Part shown: positions 7,450-13,343 of the stretch, piece after piece
Position numbering within the stretch: the first letter of the stretch is position 1
Layout of the letters: the number at the start of each line of letters is the position of its first letter
Assembly (NCBI GenBank): GCA_050184295.1
Contig: JBFXAM010000126.1
Span: forward strand, 1 to 13,343
Direction of reading: 5' to 3'
DNA: 13,343 bases
Source of the DNA: JBFXAM01 sp050184295
Lineage (GTDB): Bacteria > Planctomycetota > Phycisphaerae > UBA1845 > Fen-1342
Notes under the pieces: generated by a model
What the model saw: the letters and a program-made list of their open reading frames with translations, nothing else
The model's database searches: none
What the model was told of the DNA's origin: nothing
Position numbers and translations under genes: made by a program

Positions 7450-8652
7450 CTAGTTTCTGCCGCCGCCGTTGCGGAGGCGTTGCAGGTCCTCAATCGTCAT
7501 GCGCGGTTGGTTTCCGTTTCCACCGCGGTTTGCGCCGCTGCCGCGATTGCCGCCTTGTCCGCCGCCGGCCTGGTCGACGCGGTTGCGGATTTCGTCGCCG
7601 AGCGAACCGCCGCCGCGGCTGCCGCCGCCTTGTCCAGTGCGGTTGTTTCCGCCCGATCCACCGCGGCTGTCGCCCCCGGCCTGGTCCACGCGATTGCGAA
7701 TCTCGTCGCCGATCGAACCCGCCCCGCCGCGATTGCCGGTGTTGCCGCCGCGATTGCCCGCGCCCGAACGACCGCCGCGCCCGTCGTTCACGCGGTCGCG
7801 AATCATGTCGCCCAAATCGCTCCCGCCGCTGCCGCTGCGTGCTCCGGGCGCTCGTGGCGGCCCGGTCGGCGCGCGGCCTGGCCCCGTGGGCAGCTTCCCG
7901 CCGCCGGAGATCGCGTCGTTGATCTGCCCGCGGATGTCGTCGGCGCCGCCGCCTTCGATTTCGTTCAGCCGCGCCAGCAAGTTCTCGTCGATCTGCCCGC
8001 CGTTTGCCAGCAGCGCCAGCAACTGGTCCGACGACAGTCCGCCGAGCTGGTCGCCGAATTGCTGTTGGATCGCGTTCAAGATGACCGGCAGCACCTCCAG
8101 CAGCATCGCCGGGTCGAGCGCCGCGAGCATCTGCGGGTCGAGCGCGTTTGGATCGAAGCCGGGGATCGGCACCCGCTGCACGATCTGGGTCATCTGCTCC
8201 TCGTCGACGCCGAAGTCCGCCGCCAGGTCGATCCGTCCGGGGTTCGCCTTCAGTAGGTGCAGCGAACGCACCACCTGCGACTGGCGCACATCGCCGTAGT
8301 CGGCTTCGTTCTCCACGTAACGGATTTCGAGATTCAGCAGTCCGAGACCGTCGATGTCCGTCGGCTCGATCCACGCCTGCCAGAGGAAGCCGGGGTACTC
8401 GTCGCCGAAGTCGCCGTCGACCTTGCGCTCGTTGAACATCCGCTCGGCCATCTGCTGGTCGAGCTCCAGCAAGGCCAGCAGCCGGTCGCCCAGCTCCGCC
8501 GCACGCGTCTGCTGTTCGCCGCGGCTCGTGAGTTTGAGGCCGTTGACGAGCTGCGCCCCGAGGATGCCCATCGCCCCCGCGACCAGCGTGAGCGCCAGCA
8601 CCACTTCGAGCAGCAACCCGCCGGCCTGCAACGTCGCCCGCCGTCGGTTCAT
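7450..8652 (-). CDS. gspI: GspI-like minor pseudopilin with a long repetitive C-terminal extension
   Basis: The 400-residue protein sits in the GspI slot between gspH and gspJ. Its N-terminus, LQAG-GLLLEVVLALTLVAGAM, is a prepilin segment: cutting after Gly11 puts Glu16 at +5, though +1 would be Gly rather than Phe or Met. Residues about 12-130 fit a small pseudopilin, with WQAWIEPTDIDGLGLLNLEI at 91-110 as the strand region. Ordinary GspI has about 120-130 residues, so roughly 270 are extra. Residues 140-235 are Leu-rich and helical. Residues 236-400 are Gly/Arg/Asn-rich with repeated modules such as GDEIRNRVDQAGG (315-327 and 352-364). A strong GGAGGA (8660-8665) precedes the ATG, which overlaps the gspH stop as ATGA. 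Position and leader give GspI; the extension has no function I recognise. Confidence 0.78.
   Translation of the reverse strand: MNRRRATLQAGGLLLEVVLALTLVAGAMGILGAQLVNGLKLTSRGEQQTRAAELGDRLLALLELDQQMAERMFNERKVDGDFGDEYPGFLWQAWIEPTDIDGLGLLNLEIRYVENEADYGDVRQSQVVRSLHLLKANPGRIDLAADFGVDEEQMTQIVQRVPIPGFDPNALDPQMLAALDPAMLLEVLPVILNAIQQQFGDQLGGLSSDQLLALLANGGQIDENLLARLNEIEGGGADDIRGQINDAISGGGKLPTGPGRAPTGPPRAPGARSGSGGSDLGDMIRDRVNDGRGGRSGAGNRGGNTGNRGGAGSIGDEIRNRVDQAGGDSRGGSGGNNRTGQGGGSRGGGSLGDEIRNRVDQAGGGQGGNRGSGANRGGNGNQPRMTIEDLQRLRNGGGRN
7453..7944 (-). repeat. Coding tandem modules in the GspI C-terminus
   Basis: Modules lie at residues 237-252 (DDIRGQINDAISGGG, degenerate), 278-294 (LGDMIRDRVNDGRGG), 312-328 and 349-365 (both GDEIRNRVDQAGG). 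A possible diverged last one is at 385-397 (IEDLQRLRNGGG). The step between modules is 35-41 residues. They are joined by Gly/Arg/Asn/Ser linkers. The two best copies map to 7669-7719 and 7558-7608. Confidence 0.7.
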
Positions 8653-9311
8653 GGCCTGGTCCTCCCCGTGTCATCCGCCGATGCCGTCCGCAGTTCGCGC
8701 TTCGGCCGCCGAAGCTCGTCGCGCGGGACGGGGTCGAGCTCGACCACGTCGATCCGCCCGAGCCGCCCGTCGAGCGTCATTTCGCGCCCGTGCCCGAACG
8801 AGTCCCGAAACGACCAGCGCACCGAACTCGACGAACCGTCGGGCGCGAACTCGATCGTGACAGGCTGTTCGTGCTGCTCGAGCACGATCGGCTGGAGATC
8901 GTACTCCTCGAACTCGATCAGCTCGTCCTCGACCTCGATCGGCGCAGGACCGTCGGGCAGGTCCACGGCGCCCTCGATCCACACTTCGTCAAGCACGTAA
9001 GGCAGCCGCGCCCAGTCGGCCGCGACCGAGACGAATTCCTCCGGCGCGTTGAGCGGATCCTTCTGGTGCAGCACGCCGACCGATCCGTCCAGGTCGAACA
9101 CCACGCGATACTGTCGGGCTTCGTTCATCGCCTGCGCCCGACACATCGCCACCAGTGCGCGCATGCGCCCGACGGATTCGCGCAGCTGCGCCGTGCGGCC
9201 CGCGTGGTCGAAGTTCGGCCATGCGAAAAGTGCGAGCACGCCGATCAAGACGATCGCGAGCAGCATCTCGACGAGCGTGAAGGCGCGCGTTGTCGCTCGC
9301 GTGCGGCGCAT
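8649..9311 (-). CDS. gspH: GspH-type minor pseudopilin
   Basis: The 220-residue protein starts MRRTRATTRA-FTLVEMLLAIVLIGVLALFA, a class III signal peptide with Glu15 at +5. The residue before the cut is Ala10, not Gly, as in gspG here. The following helix carries the usual polar half with R49-RALVAMCRAQAMNEARQY, the GspH/FimT pattern. Beta-rich sequence follows, with RVVFDLDGSVGVLHQ at about 69-83 and a C-terminal VTIEFAPDGSSSSVRWSF stretch at about 150-167. GspH is a low-abundance subunit in the upper pseudopilus, linking the tip to GspG. Position between gspG and gspI supports the name, although the sequence alone would only say FimT/GspH pseudopilin. The region 125-150 is very acidic. AAAGGA lies 4 bases before the ATG. 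gspG ends 39 bases upstream, and the stop overlaps the gspI start. Confidence 0.85.
   Translation of the reverse strand: MRRTRATTRAFTLVEMLLAIVLIGVLALFAWPNFDHAGRTAQLRESVGRMRALVAMCRAQAMNEARQYRVVFDLDGSVGVLHQKDPLNAPEEFVSVAADWARLPYVLDEVWIEGAVDLPDGPAPIEVEDELIEFEEYDLQPIVLEQHEQPVTIEFAPDGSSSSVRWSFRDSFGHGREMTLDGRLGRIDVVELDPVPRDELRRPKRELRTASADDTGRTRP
8660..8665 (-). promoter_or_regulatory. Strong ribosome binding site for gspI inside the gspH end
   Basis: GGAGGA on the minus strand lies 7 bases before the gspI ATG at 8652, within the last codons of gspH. Together with the ATGA overlap it fixes the gspI start and suggests translational coupling. Confidence 0.6.
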
Positions 9312-9350
9312 GATGTCCTTTCGGCCGCCGTCCGCGGGGGCCGGCGTGCC

Positions 9351-9797
9351 TTACGAGCGCTCCCAGTTCCGCACGTCGTCGTCGTCGCCGGGAACGGTGT
9401 TCTTGCCGCCGCTCGACAGGTCATACGTTTCCGCGTTGTACTGACCGGGCGCCTGGTACGACCACTCCTTCTCCCATGGGTCGCGAAGCAGCTTGGGGTC
9501 GGCATAGGGACCGCGCCACTTCTTGGCGACGTCCTCATCCGACGGCGCCTGAATCAGCGCCATCAGGCCTTCTTCCGTGCTCGGGTAGCGGCCCACGTCG
9601 AGCCGGAACCGATCGAGCGACCCGTTGAGGCCGCTCGTCACCGCGGCCTTCGCGAGGTCGACCTTGGCGTTGTCGCCGGTGCGAAAGACGTTCGTGACAA
9701 ACACCGCCGCCAGGATGCCGATGATCACAACGACCATCAGCACCTCGAGCAGCGTGAACGCGCGCCGAGCGCGCCGAATGCGATTGCGGGCGGACAT
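9351..9797 (-). CDS. gspG: GspG, major pseudopilin
   Basis: The 148-residue protein is the standard size. The leader MSARNRIRRARRA-FTLLEVLMVVVIIGILAAVFV has Ala13 at -1, Phe at +1 and Glu18 at +5. Hallmark blocks follow: the NAKVDLAKAAV helix, then FRLDVGRYPSTEEGLMALI (about 63-81), WRGPYADPKLLRDPWEKEW (about 93-111) and YDLSSGGKNTVPGDDDDVRN toward the end. The last is the calcium-loop region that stabilises GspG in characterised systems. It polymerises into the periplasmic pseudopilus that pushes substrates through the outer-membrane secretin. The ATG at 9797 has AAGGAG (9804-9809) 6 bases upstream, which rules out the out-of-frame ATG at 9801 and the much longer upstream extension inside gspF. 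gspF ends 44 bases upstream. Confidence 0.97.
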   Translation of the reverse strand: MSARNRIRRARRAFTLLEVLMVVVIIGILAAVFVTNVFRTGDNAKVDLAKAAVTSGLNGSLDRFRLDVGRYPSTEEGLMALIQAPSDEDVAKKWRGPYADPKLLRDPWEKEWSYQAPGQYNAETYDLSSGGKNTVPGDDDDVRNWERS

Positions 9798-9841
9798 GCA
9801 TGACTCCTTCAACACGTCAGTTTCTCCTGCAGAATGCCACT

Positions 9842-11050
9842 TCAGCGTTTCAGGCCCTGCGCCGACATCTGGAGAATCGGCAGCATCAACGCCAACGCGA
9901 TGAACCCAACCACCACCGCCATCACAAAGAGTAACAACGGCTCCAGCAGCCGAACAGCCAGGTCGATCTGCCGGGCCGTGCGGGCCTCCTGCGTATTGGC
10001 GATCTCCACCAGCACCTTTTCGAGCGTGTTGCTCTCCTCCGCGACCGCGATCATGTTCACGATCGACGGCGGAAACAGCTTGCTCGCCGCCAGCGGGCCG
10101 GCCAGCGTCTGACCCCCGCGCACGTTCTCGCTCGCCTTGTCGATGCTCTCCGCCAGAATCAGGTTCCCCGCCGAGTCTTTCGCGATCCGCAACGCCTGCA
10201 AGATCGGGATTCCCGCCGCCAGCAGCGTGCCGAAGATGCGGCAGAAGCGGCACAGCGCGACCATCGTGTAGACCTTGCCGAACACCGGCAATTCCAGTTG
10301 CAGCCGCGCCCACAGGCGCTTGCCCGCGGTGCTCTGAAAGAACCCGACCACCGCGACGATGATCACCAGCAGCACGCCGCCGAGCGTCAGAAACCGGTCG
10401 CGGATCAGGTCGCTCGTGAAGAAGACAATCTGCGACGCGGTCGGCAGGTCCGTGTCGGGGATGATCTGCCGGATGCGCGGCACGACGAAGACCATCAGAA
10501 ACGAGACGGCGCCGAGCAGGCCGACCATGAGCACGCACGGGTAGATCAGCGCGCCGACGAGCTTGTTGCGCAGCTCGTCCTGGCGGGTGATGAAATCGCT
10601 CAGGCGCGTCAGCACGTCCTCGACGAACCCGCCCTTCTCGCCGGCCCGCACCATCGACACGTGCAGTTCCGGAAACGCGTGCGGGTGCTTGCTCATCGCG
10701 TCGGCGAGCGCGTCCCCGCCCGCGACCTCATCGTGCACTTCGCGCAACACGCGCGCCAGCCCGACGTGCGTCGTCTGCTTGCTCAACACGTCGAGCGATC
10801 GCAGCATCGGAACACCCGCCCGCAGCAGGTCCGCGAGCTGCTCGTAGATCACGCCGACCTTGCTCGCCCCGATCCGCCGCGTGCCACCCGTCAGGAACGA
10901 CTGCTGCGAAAGCCGCAACTCGTCCACCTGCACGGGCAACAGCGCCCGCTCATCAAGCATGCGGGCGGCGGCCGCAGAGGTCTCGGCGACCAGCGTCCCG
11001 ACGACTTGCTCGCCGGTGGCGTTCCGCGCCTTGTAAGTGAAGGTGGGCAT
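9842..11050 (-). CDS. gspF: GspF, type II secretion inner-membrane platform protein
   Basis: The 402-residue protein has full GspF/PilC length and architecture. An N-terminal cytosolic start, MPTFTYKARNATGEQVVGTL, is classic for the family. Two T2SSF repeats follow at about 68-191 and 271-393. Each ends in or contains hydrophobic helices, at about 170-190, 222-238 and 371-393. Family motifs include QLADLLRAGVPMLRSLDVLS (71-90), MVRAGEKGGFVEDVL (133-147), and the second-repeat copy FGTLLAAGIPILQALRIA (273-290) with MIAVAEESNTLEKVL (333-347). GspF sits at the centre of the inner-membrane complex and works with the ATPase GspE, which is not in this window. It is the first gene of the cluster. 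A weak GGAAGA (11061-11066) is 10 bases before the ATG. Confidence 0.97.
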   Translation of the reverse strand: MPTFTYKARNATGEQVVGTLVAETSAAAARMLDERALLPVQVDELRLSQQSFLTGGTRRIGASKVGVIYEQLADLLRAGVPMLRSLDVLSKQTTHVGLARVLREVHDEVAGGDALADAMSKHPHAFPELHVSMVRAGEKGGFVEDVLTRLSDFITRQDELRNKLVGALIYPCVLMVGLLGAVSFLMVFVVPRIRQIIPDTDLPTASQIVFFTSDLIRDRFLTLGGVLLVIIVAVVGFFQSTAGKRLWARLQLELPVFGKVYTMVALCRFCRIFGTLLAAGIPILQALRIAKDSAGNLILAESIDKASENVRGGQTLAGPLAASKLFPPSIVNMIAVAEESNTLEKVLVEIANTQEARTARQIDLAVRLLEPLLLFVMAVVVGFIALALMLPILQMSAQGLKR

Positions 11051-11105
11051 GCGCTCGTAGTCTTCCGTCCGAAACCGCCGGGGTCAAAGCTACACCAGCA
11101 TGCAA

Positions 11106-11128
11106 AGCCGGCACAGGGCGCAACGACC
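11106..11128. repeat. Isolated monomer of the 19-bp array
   Basis: CCGGCACAGGGCGCAACGACC (11108-11128) matches the junction of array monomers 2 and 3 at 19 of 21 positions. It lies about 90 bases away from the array and about 56 bases before the gspF start. It looks like a separated or relic copy. Confidence 0.65.
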
Positions 11129-11220
11129 GCCAACGGCGCGTGATTGCGCGATTCCGGTCGTGGGCGCCCCAGCGCGCGATTGCTGCCGCGGGCGCAGATT
11201 TCGCCGCCCGCGCACACGAC

Positions 11221-11353
11221 GACCTGTACCGTGCGCGACGACCAGTACAGGGCGCAACGACCTGCACCGTGCGCGACGACCGGTACAGGGCACTACGACC
11301 TGCACCGTGCGCGACAACCGGTACAGGGCACTATGACCTGCACCGTGCGCGCA
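11221..11353. repeat. 19-bp tandem array alternating two complementary monomer types (38-bp higher-order unit)
   Basis: Seven monomers run head to tail. Type A is GACCTGYACCGTGCGCGAC, at 11221, 11259, 11297 and 11335 (the last diverges at its end). Type B is RACCRGTACAGGGCRCWAY, at 11240, 11278 and 11316. A and B agree at about 15 of 19 positions in the first pair. CCTGYACCG in A and CGGTACAGG in B are also near-perfect reverse complements, so any neighbouring pair can fold into a 9-bp stem with one mismatch. Neither 19 nor 38 is a multiple of three, so it is not a coding repeat. It lies about 170 bases upstream of gspF. Confidence 0.9.
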
Positions 11354-11388
11354 CCCACCCACCCGGGCCGCCGCGAGCCCCGACGGAC

Positions 11389-11394
11389 CTTATA
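11389..11394 (-). promoter_or_regulatory. Weak promoter-like -10 hexamer upstream of the 19-bp array
   Basis: The minus strand reads TATAAG, five of six matches to TATAAT, about 36 bases before the array in the direction of gspF. The best -35 candidate (TTGCAT) is 19 bases away and poor. If used, the array would lie in the 5' leader of the gsp mRNA. Confidence 0.18.
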
Positions 11395-11633
11395 CGCGGC
11401 CGGCAACGCACGGATGCAATCAGCCGCAAGCGTCCTATAACCACGAGCCGCGGCACGGCACGCAGCCACCGAAACCGTTCCGTTGCACCATTGTACGGGA
11501 ACCGAAAGCCACGTCACGTCCAACGGACAGGTGCCGGCCCAACCGCGCGCGCTTCGCCGCCAACGACGAACCCCCCGGGTCCGCGCCCCGCGCGCGTTCG
11601 GGTCCACCCCTCGGCGCGGCGGGAACCCGGCCG

Positions 11634-11660
11634 ATCAGAGCCGCGGGCGCGAGCGCGCGA
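11634..11660 (+). repeat. REP-like hairpin repeat, copy 1 (plus orientation)
   Basis: This 27-base element has core CCGCGGGCGCGAGCGCGCGA. It matches copy 2 on the opposite strand (11797-11823) at 25 of 27 positions. Its two differences weaken the stem, so this looks like the decayed copy. Confidence 0.7.
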
Positions 11661-11715
11661 TTTGGAGCGATACGGGCACGGGATGACGCGCGGCTTCGTC
11701 TGCATCGCGATCGCG

Positions 11716-11776
11716 GGCCGGCGCGCGCCACTCCCCGCGTTCGTCTGACGAAATCGCTGGCTGGCGCCCGCCACTC
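11716..11776. repeat. 18-bp direct repeats flanking a 13-base palindrome
   Basis: GGCCGGCGCGCGCCACTC (11716-11733) and GGCTGGCGCCCGCCACTC (11759-11776) agree at 16 of 18 positions, 43 bases apart. Between them TTCGTC-T-GACGAA (11740-11752) is a perfect inverted repeat. All of it lies between the two REP-like copies. Confidence 0.5.
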
Positions 11777-11796
11777 AGGCCACGCAACAACGGCAG

Positions 11797-11823
11797 TCGC
11801 GGGCTTGCGCCCGCGGCTCTGAT
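11797..11823 (-). repeat. REP-like hairpin repeat, copy 2 (minus orientation); possible terminator of the dockerin gene
   Basis: On the minus strand the core CGCGGGC-GCAA-GCCCGCG is a perfect 7-bp stem with a 4-base loop, preceded by ATCAGAGC. It starts about 90 bases beyond the stop of the dockerin protein gene and could serve as its terminator, though no T-run follows. Confidence 0.65.
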
Positions 11824-11914
11824 TCCCGCACTCCATCTCGTGCGGCGGACCTGCGTCCCCACCTCCCGTCGTCCCGCCGTCGCTACTCCCTGTCAGTTCC
11901 CTTTTCCCGGCTAC

Positions 11915-13306
11915 CTACGGCTGCGAAACGAGCAGCTCCACGAACGGATCGATGTCGAAGTTGTTGAGCGCGCCGTCTTCGTTCACGTCGCCCAGGATGC
12001 GGCCGACTTCGGCGGGGATGTGGTAGCGCGCCTCGTACGCCGGCCCGTCGCTCAGCGCCAGCACAAATGCGTCGATGTCGAAGTTGTTGATGCGGCCGTC
12101 GTAGTTGCAGTCGCCCGGTTCGTACGGCCGGAAGACGCTGATGTAGCTGTCGTCCGGCAGGTCGAAGTTTCCCATCGCCACAAAGAGAGCGTAGATGGTT
12201 CCATCATCCTTCAGGATGAATGGCCGGCTCGCATCGTTGAACGACGACAACGGATACTCCGGCGGGCCGAGCACCGTAATCCGGTCGCTGAGCGCGTTGC
12301 CGGCGGCGTCGTAGAGCCGAATCCAGGCCTGGCCGGGGTCGCGGCCCACAATCAGGTTGCCGGCGGCGTCCGCGTGCGCCCAGCGCCAGTCCGGGTCGAT
12401 GGCAATGGCCGGACCGGCGGGCGTCAAGTCCAGGTTGTAGCGGCGGACGAACGCGGCGGAGCCGGCCGGGGACCGTCCCCAGGCGACCAGGATTGTGTTG
12501 TCTGCGAGCGCACGCGCGTAGATTCGCCCGCCCACAATCGACGGCACATCGACGACAACGGATTCGCTCACGGTGAGATCGGCGTCGACGCGGTGGAGAA
12601 CCGCCTCGATGACGCCGGAGCCGAAGTTGCCGCGGAGGTATGCCATGTATAGGGAGCCGTTGGGCGCTTCCGTGAGGCGCGTATATGCTTCGCCTTGCCC
12701 ACTATCGATCGTCACAGCACCCTCAAGCTGACCTTCCACGGTGTACTTGCGGAGAAGAATGTCTAGTTGCACCGGGCCGGGCGGCCGGACTTGCTGTCCG
12801 ATCCACGCCGTCGTCGGAGAGACTTCCAATGCAAAATCCCTGCCGGACGCTTCAAATGAGATGCCCTCGCTGACCGGGAATGACGGGCCGATCGGATCGC
12901 CCAGAGCATCGCGCACCTGGGCCAAGGCGGTATCGGAGTCCTGAAGCCAGAGTAACCATGTATGCGACGAGTTTGTGACACACAACGGAATCGCGCCGCC
13001 TGGCGGCTGGCTGGAATCAATCAGCTCTTCGCGTAGCAATCCGCCCCACGCGCCAAACTGGGAGAAATACAAATATCGCGGCTGTCCGATAGAATCCCAG
13101 TGTCGGTACGTCAGAGCTGCGCCGGGCGGTCGTTCGGCGAAATGTCCGCCGGACTCCGCGCCAGGCGGCAGGTCGTTGCTCTCGCGGAGGCAACGGATGT
13201 ACCAGCGATCGCCGATCGCAATCCGTGAGTAGGTTGTCTGCCCCGCCGCGCCGCTCATCGAAAGCAGCAGGATCACGACCGCGACTGTGCGGGTGTGCGT
13301 GGTCAT
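11915..13306 (-). CDS. Secreted protein, probable beta-propeller with C-terminal dockerin-type calcium repeats
   Basis: The ATG at 13306 gives 463 residues. The N-terminus is a Sec signal peptide with hydrophobic core about 8-18 and likely cut after Ala-Ala-Gly at 20-22. Residues about 60-390 show recurring Gly/Asn-turn-strand units: EAPNGSLYMAYLR (214-226), ADNTILVAWGR (268-278), DAAGNLIVGRD (313-323) and KDDGTIYALFV (366-376). These suggest propeller blades, an inference from pattern alone. The C-terminus holds two calcium loops, GDCNYDGRINNFDID (398-412; D399, N401, D403, N407, D410) and GDVNEDGALNNFDID (439-453), each followed by a short helix. Such dockerin pairs are common on exported planctomycete proteins, whose partners are mostly unknown. 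A GTG at 13312 is an alternative start, but GGAG is 5 bases from the ATG and overlaps the GTG. No enzyme motif was recognised. Confidence 0.9.
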   Translation of the reverse strand: MTTHTRTVAVVILLLSMSGAAGQTTYSRIAIGDRWYIRCLRESNDLPPGAESGGHFAERPPGAALTYRHWDSIGQPRYLYFSQFGAWGGLLREELIDSSQPPGGAIPLCVTNSSHTWLLWLQDSDTALAQVRDALGDPIGPSFPVSEGISFEASGRDFALEVSPTTAWIGQQVRPPGPVQLDILLRKYTVEGQLEGAVTIDSGQGEAYTRLTEAPNGSLYMAYLRGNFGSGVIEAVLHRVDADLTVSESVVVDVPSIVGGRIYARALADNTILVAWGRSPAGSAAFVRRYNLDLTPAGPAIAIDPDWRWAHADAAGNLIVGRDPGQAWIRLYDAAGNALSDRITVLGPPEYPLSSFNDASRPFILKDDGTIYALFVAMGNFDLPDDSYISVFRPYEPGDCNYDGRINNFDIDAFVLALSDGPAYEARYHIPAEVGRILGDVNEDGALNNFDIDPFVELLVSQP

Positions 13307-13311
13307 GTTCA

Positions 13312-13315
13312 CTCC
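13312..13315 (-). promoter_or_regulatory. Ribosome binding site deciding the dockerin gene start
   Basis: GGAG on the minus strand is 5 bases before the ATG at 13306 and overlaps the alternative GTG at 13312, so it supports only the ATG. Confidence 0.5.
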
Positions 13316-13343
13316 ATTCCGTAATGCTGGCGCAGCGCGTGAA

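Larger units (their letters stand above)
11051..11914. other. 864-base gene-free, repeat-rich region between the dockerin gene and gspF
   Basis: No credible gene lies here; open frames on both strands give Arg/Pro/Thr-rich peptides that follow the DNA repeats. From gspF outward it holds an isolated repeat monomer (11106-11128), the 19-bp array (11221-11353), a weak promoter-like hexamer on the minus strand (11389-11394) and about 240 bases without recognisable structure. Beyond these come two inverted REP-like repeats (11634-11660 and 11797-11823) and an 18-bp direct repeat pair (11716-11733 and 11759-11776) flanking a 13-base palindrome (11740-11752). It must contain the gspF promoter and probably the dockerin gene terminator. 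Confidence 0.7.

Noticed and set aside
9351..10538. Long gspG frame starting inside gspF
   Set aside because: It overlaps gspF in another frame. The ATG at 9797 has an ideal AAGGAG and a proper prepilin leader.
11059..11087. Promoter with TTGACC (-35) and AAGACT (-10), 17 bases apart, directly before gspF
   Set aside because: The -10 matches only three of six positions, and transcription would start within about two bases of the ATG. Too weak to list as a feature.
11221..11353. CRISPR array
   Set aside because: Repeats are contiguous 19-bp monomers with no unique spacers, and there are no cas genes nearby.
11140..11748. Plus-strand protein across the repeat array (202 codons)
   Set aside because: The repeat period is not a multiple of three, so the peptide changes at each copy. 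It is Arg/Pro/Thr-rich without any domain.
1..13343. tRNA, rRNA or known riboswitch
   Set aside because: I looked for tRNA-like cloverleaf ends, conserved rRNA blocks and common riboswitch cores by eye and saw none; a covariance-model scan would settle it.

Overview
This is a GC-rich bacterial window that most likely comes from a planctomycete (Planctomycetota, possibly Phycisphaerae-like). The assignment rests on a secreted protein ending in two dockerin-type calcium loops of the GDCNxDGxINNFDID kind, on pseudopilins with Ala rather than Gly before the cleavage site, and on short repeats between the genes. It is inferred from sequence style, because no rRNA or marker tree is available here.

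Layout. Positions 1-413 hold no gene I can support. A phoH-family ATPase gene runs rightward at 414-1352. Everything after it is on the minus strand. Reading in the direction of transcription (right to left), the first gene encodes a secreted, probable beta-propeller protein with a C-terminal dockerin pair (11915-13306). Next is an 864-base gene-free region (11051-11914) rich in repeats. Then comes a type II secretion (general secretion pathway) cluster in the textbook order gspF-G-H-I-J-K-L-M (11050 down to 1523). phoH and gspM converge across 170 bases that contain a possible hairpin terminator.

How the genes work together. GspF is the inner-membrane platform and GspG the major pseudopilin. 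GspH, I, J and K are minor pseudopilins forming the tip. GspL and GspM are the inner-membrane assembly partners. GspC, the secretin GspD, the ATPase GspE and the prepilin peptidase GspO are not in the window. Part of the GspC role may be covered by a GspC/PilP-like tail on GspM, but this is tentative. The dockerin protein is exported and could be a substrate, although nothing in the sequence proves that.

Most unusual points. (1) A 19-bp tandem array lies upstream of gspF; it alternates two monomer types so that neighbours are inverted complements, giving a 38-bp higher-order unit. (2) GspI carries an extra C-terminal half with four or five short helical modules spaced about 35-41 residues apart in a Gly/Arg/Asn-rich background. 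(3) GspM has a poly-proline linker followed by a GspC/PilP-like domain. (4) GspK is about twice normal size, with an EF-hand-like loop and a long Pro/Gly linker. (5) A pair of inverted REP-like hairpin repeats sits between the dockerin gene and gspF. I found no tRNA, rRNA, transposase, phage gene or CRISPR array.
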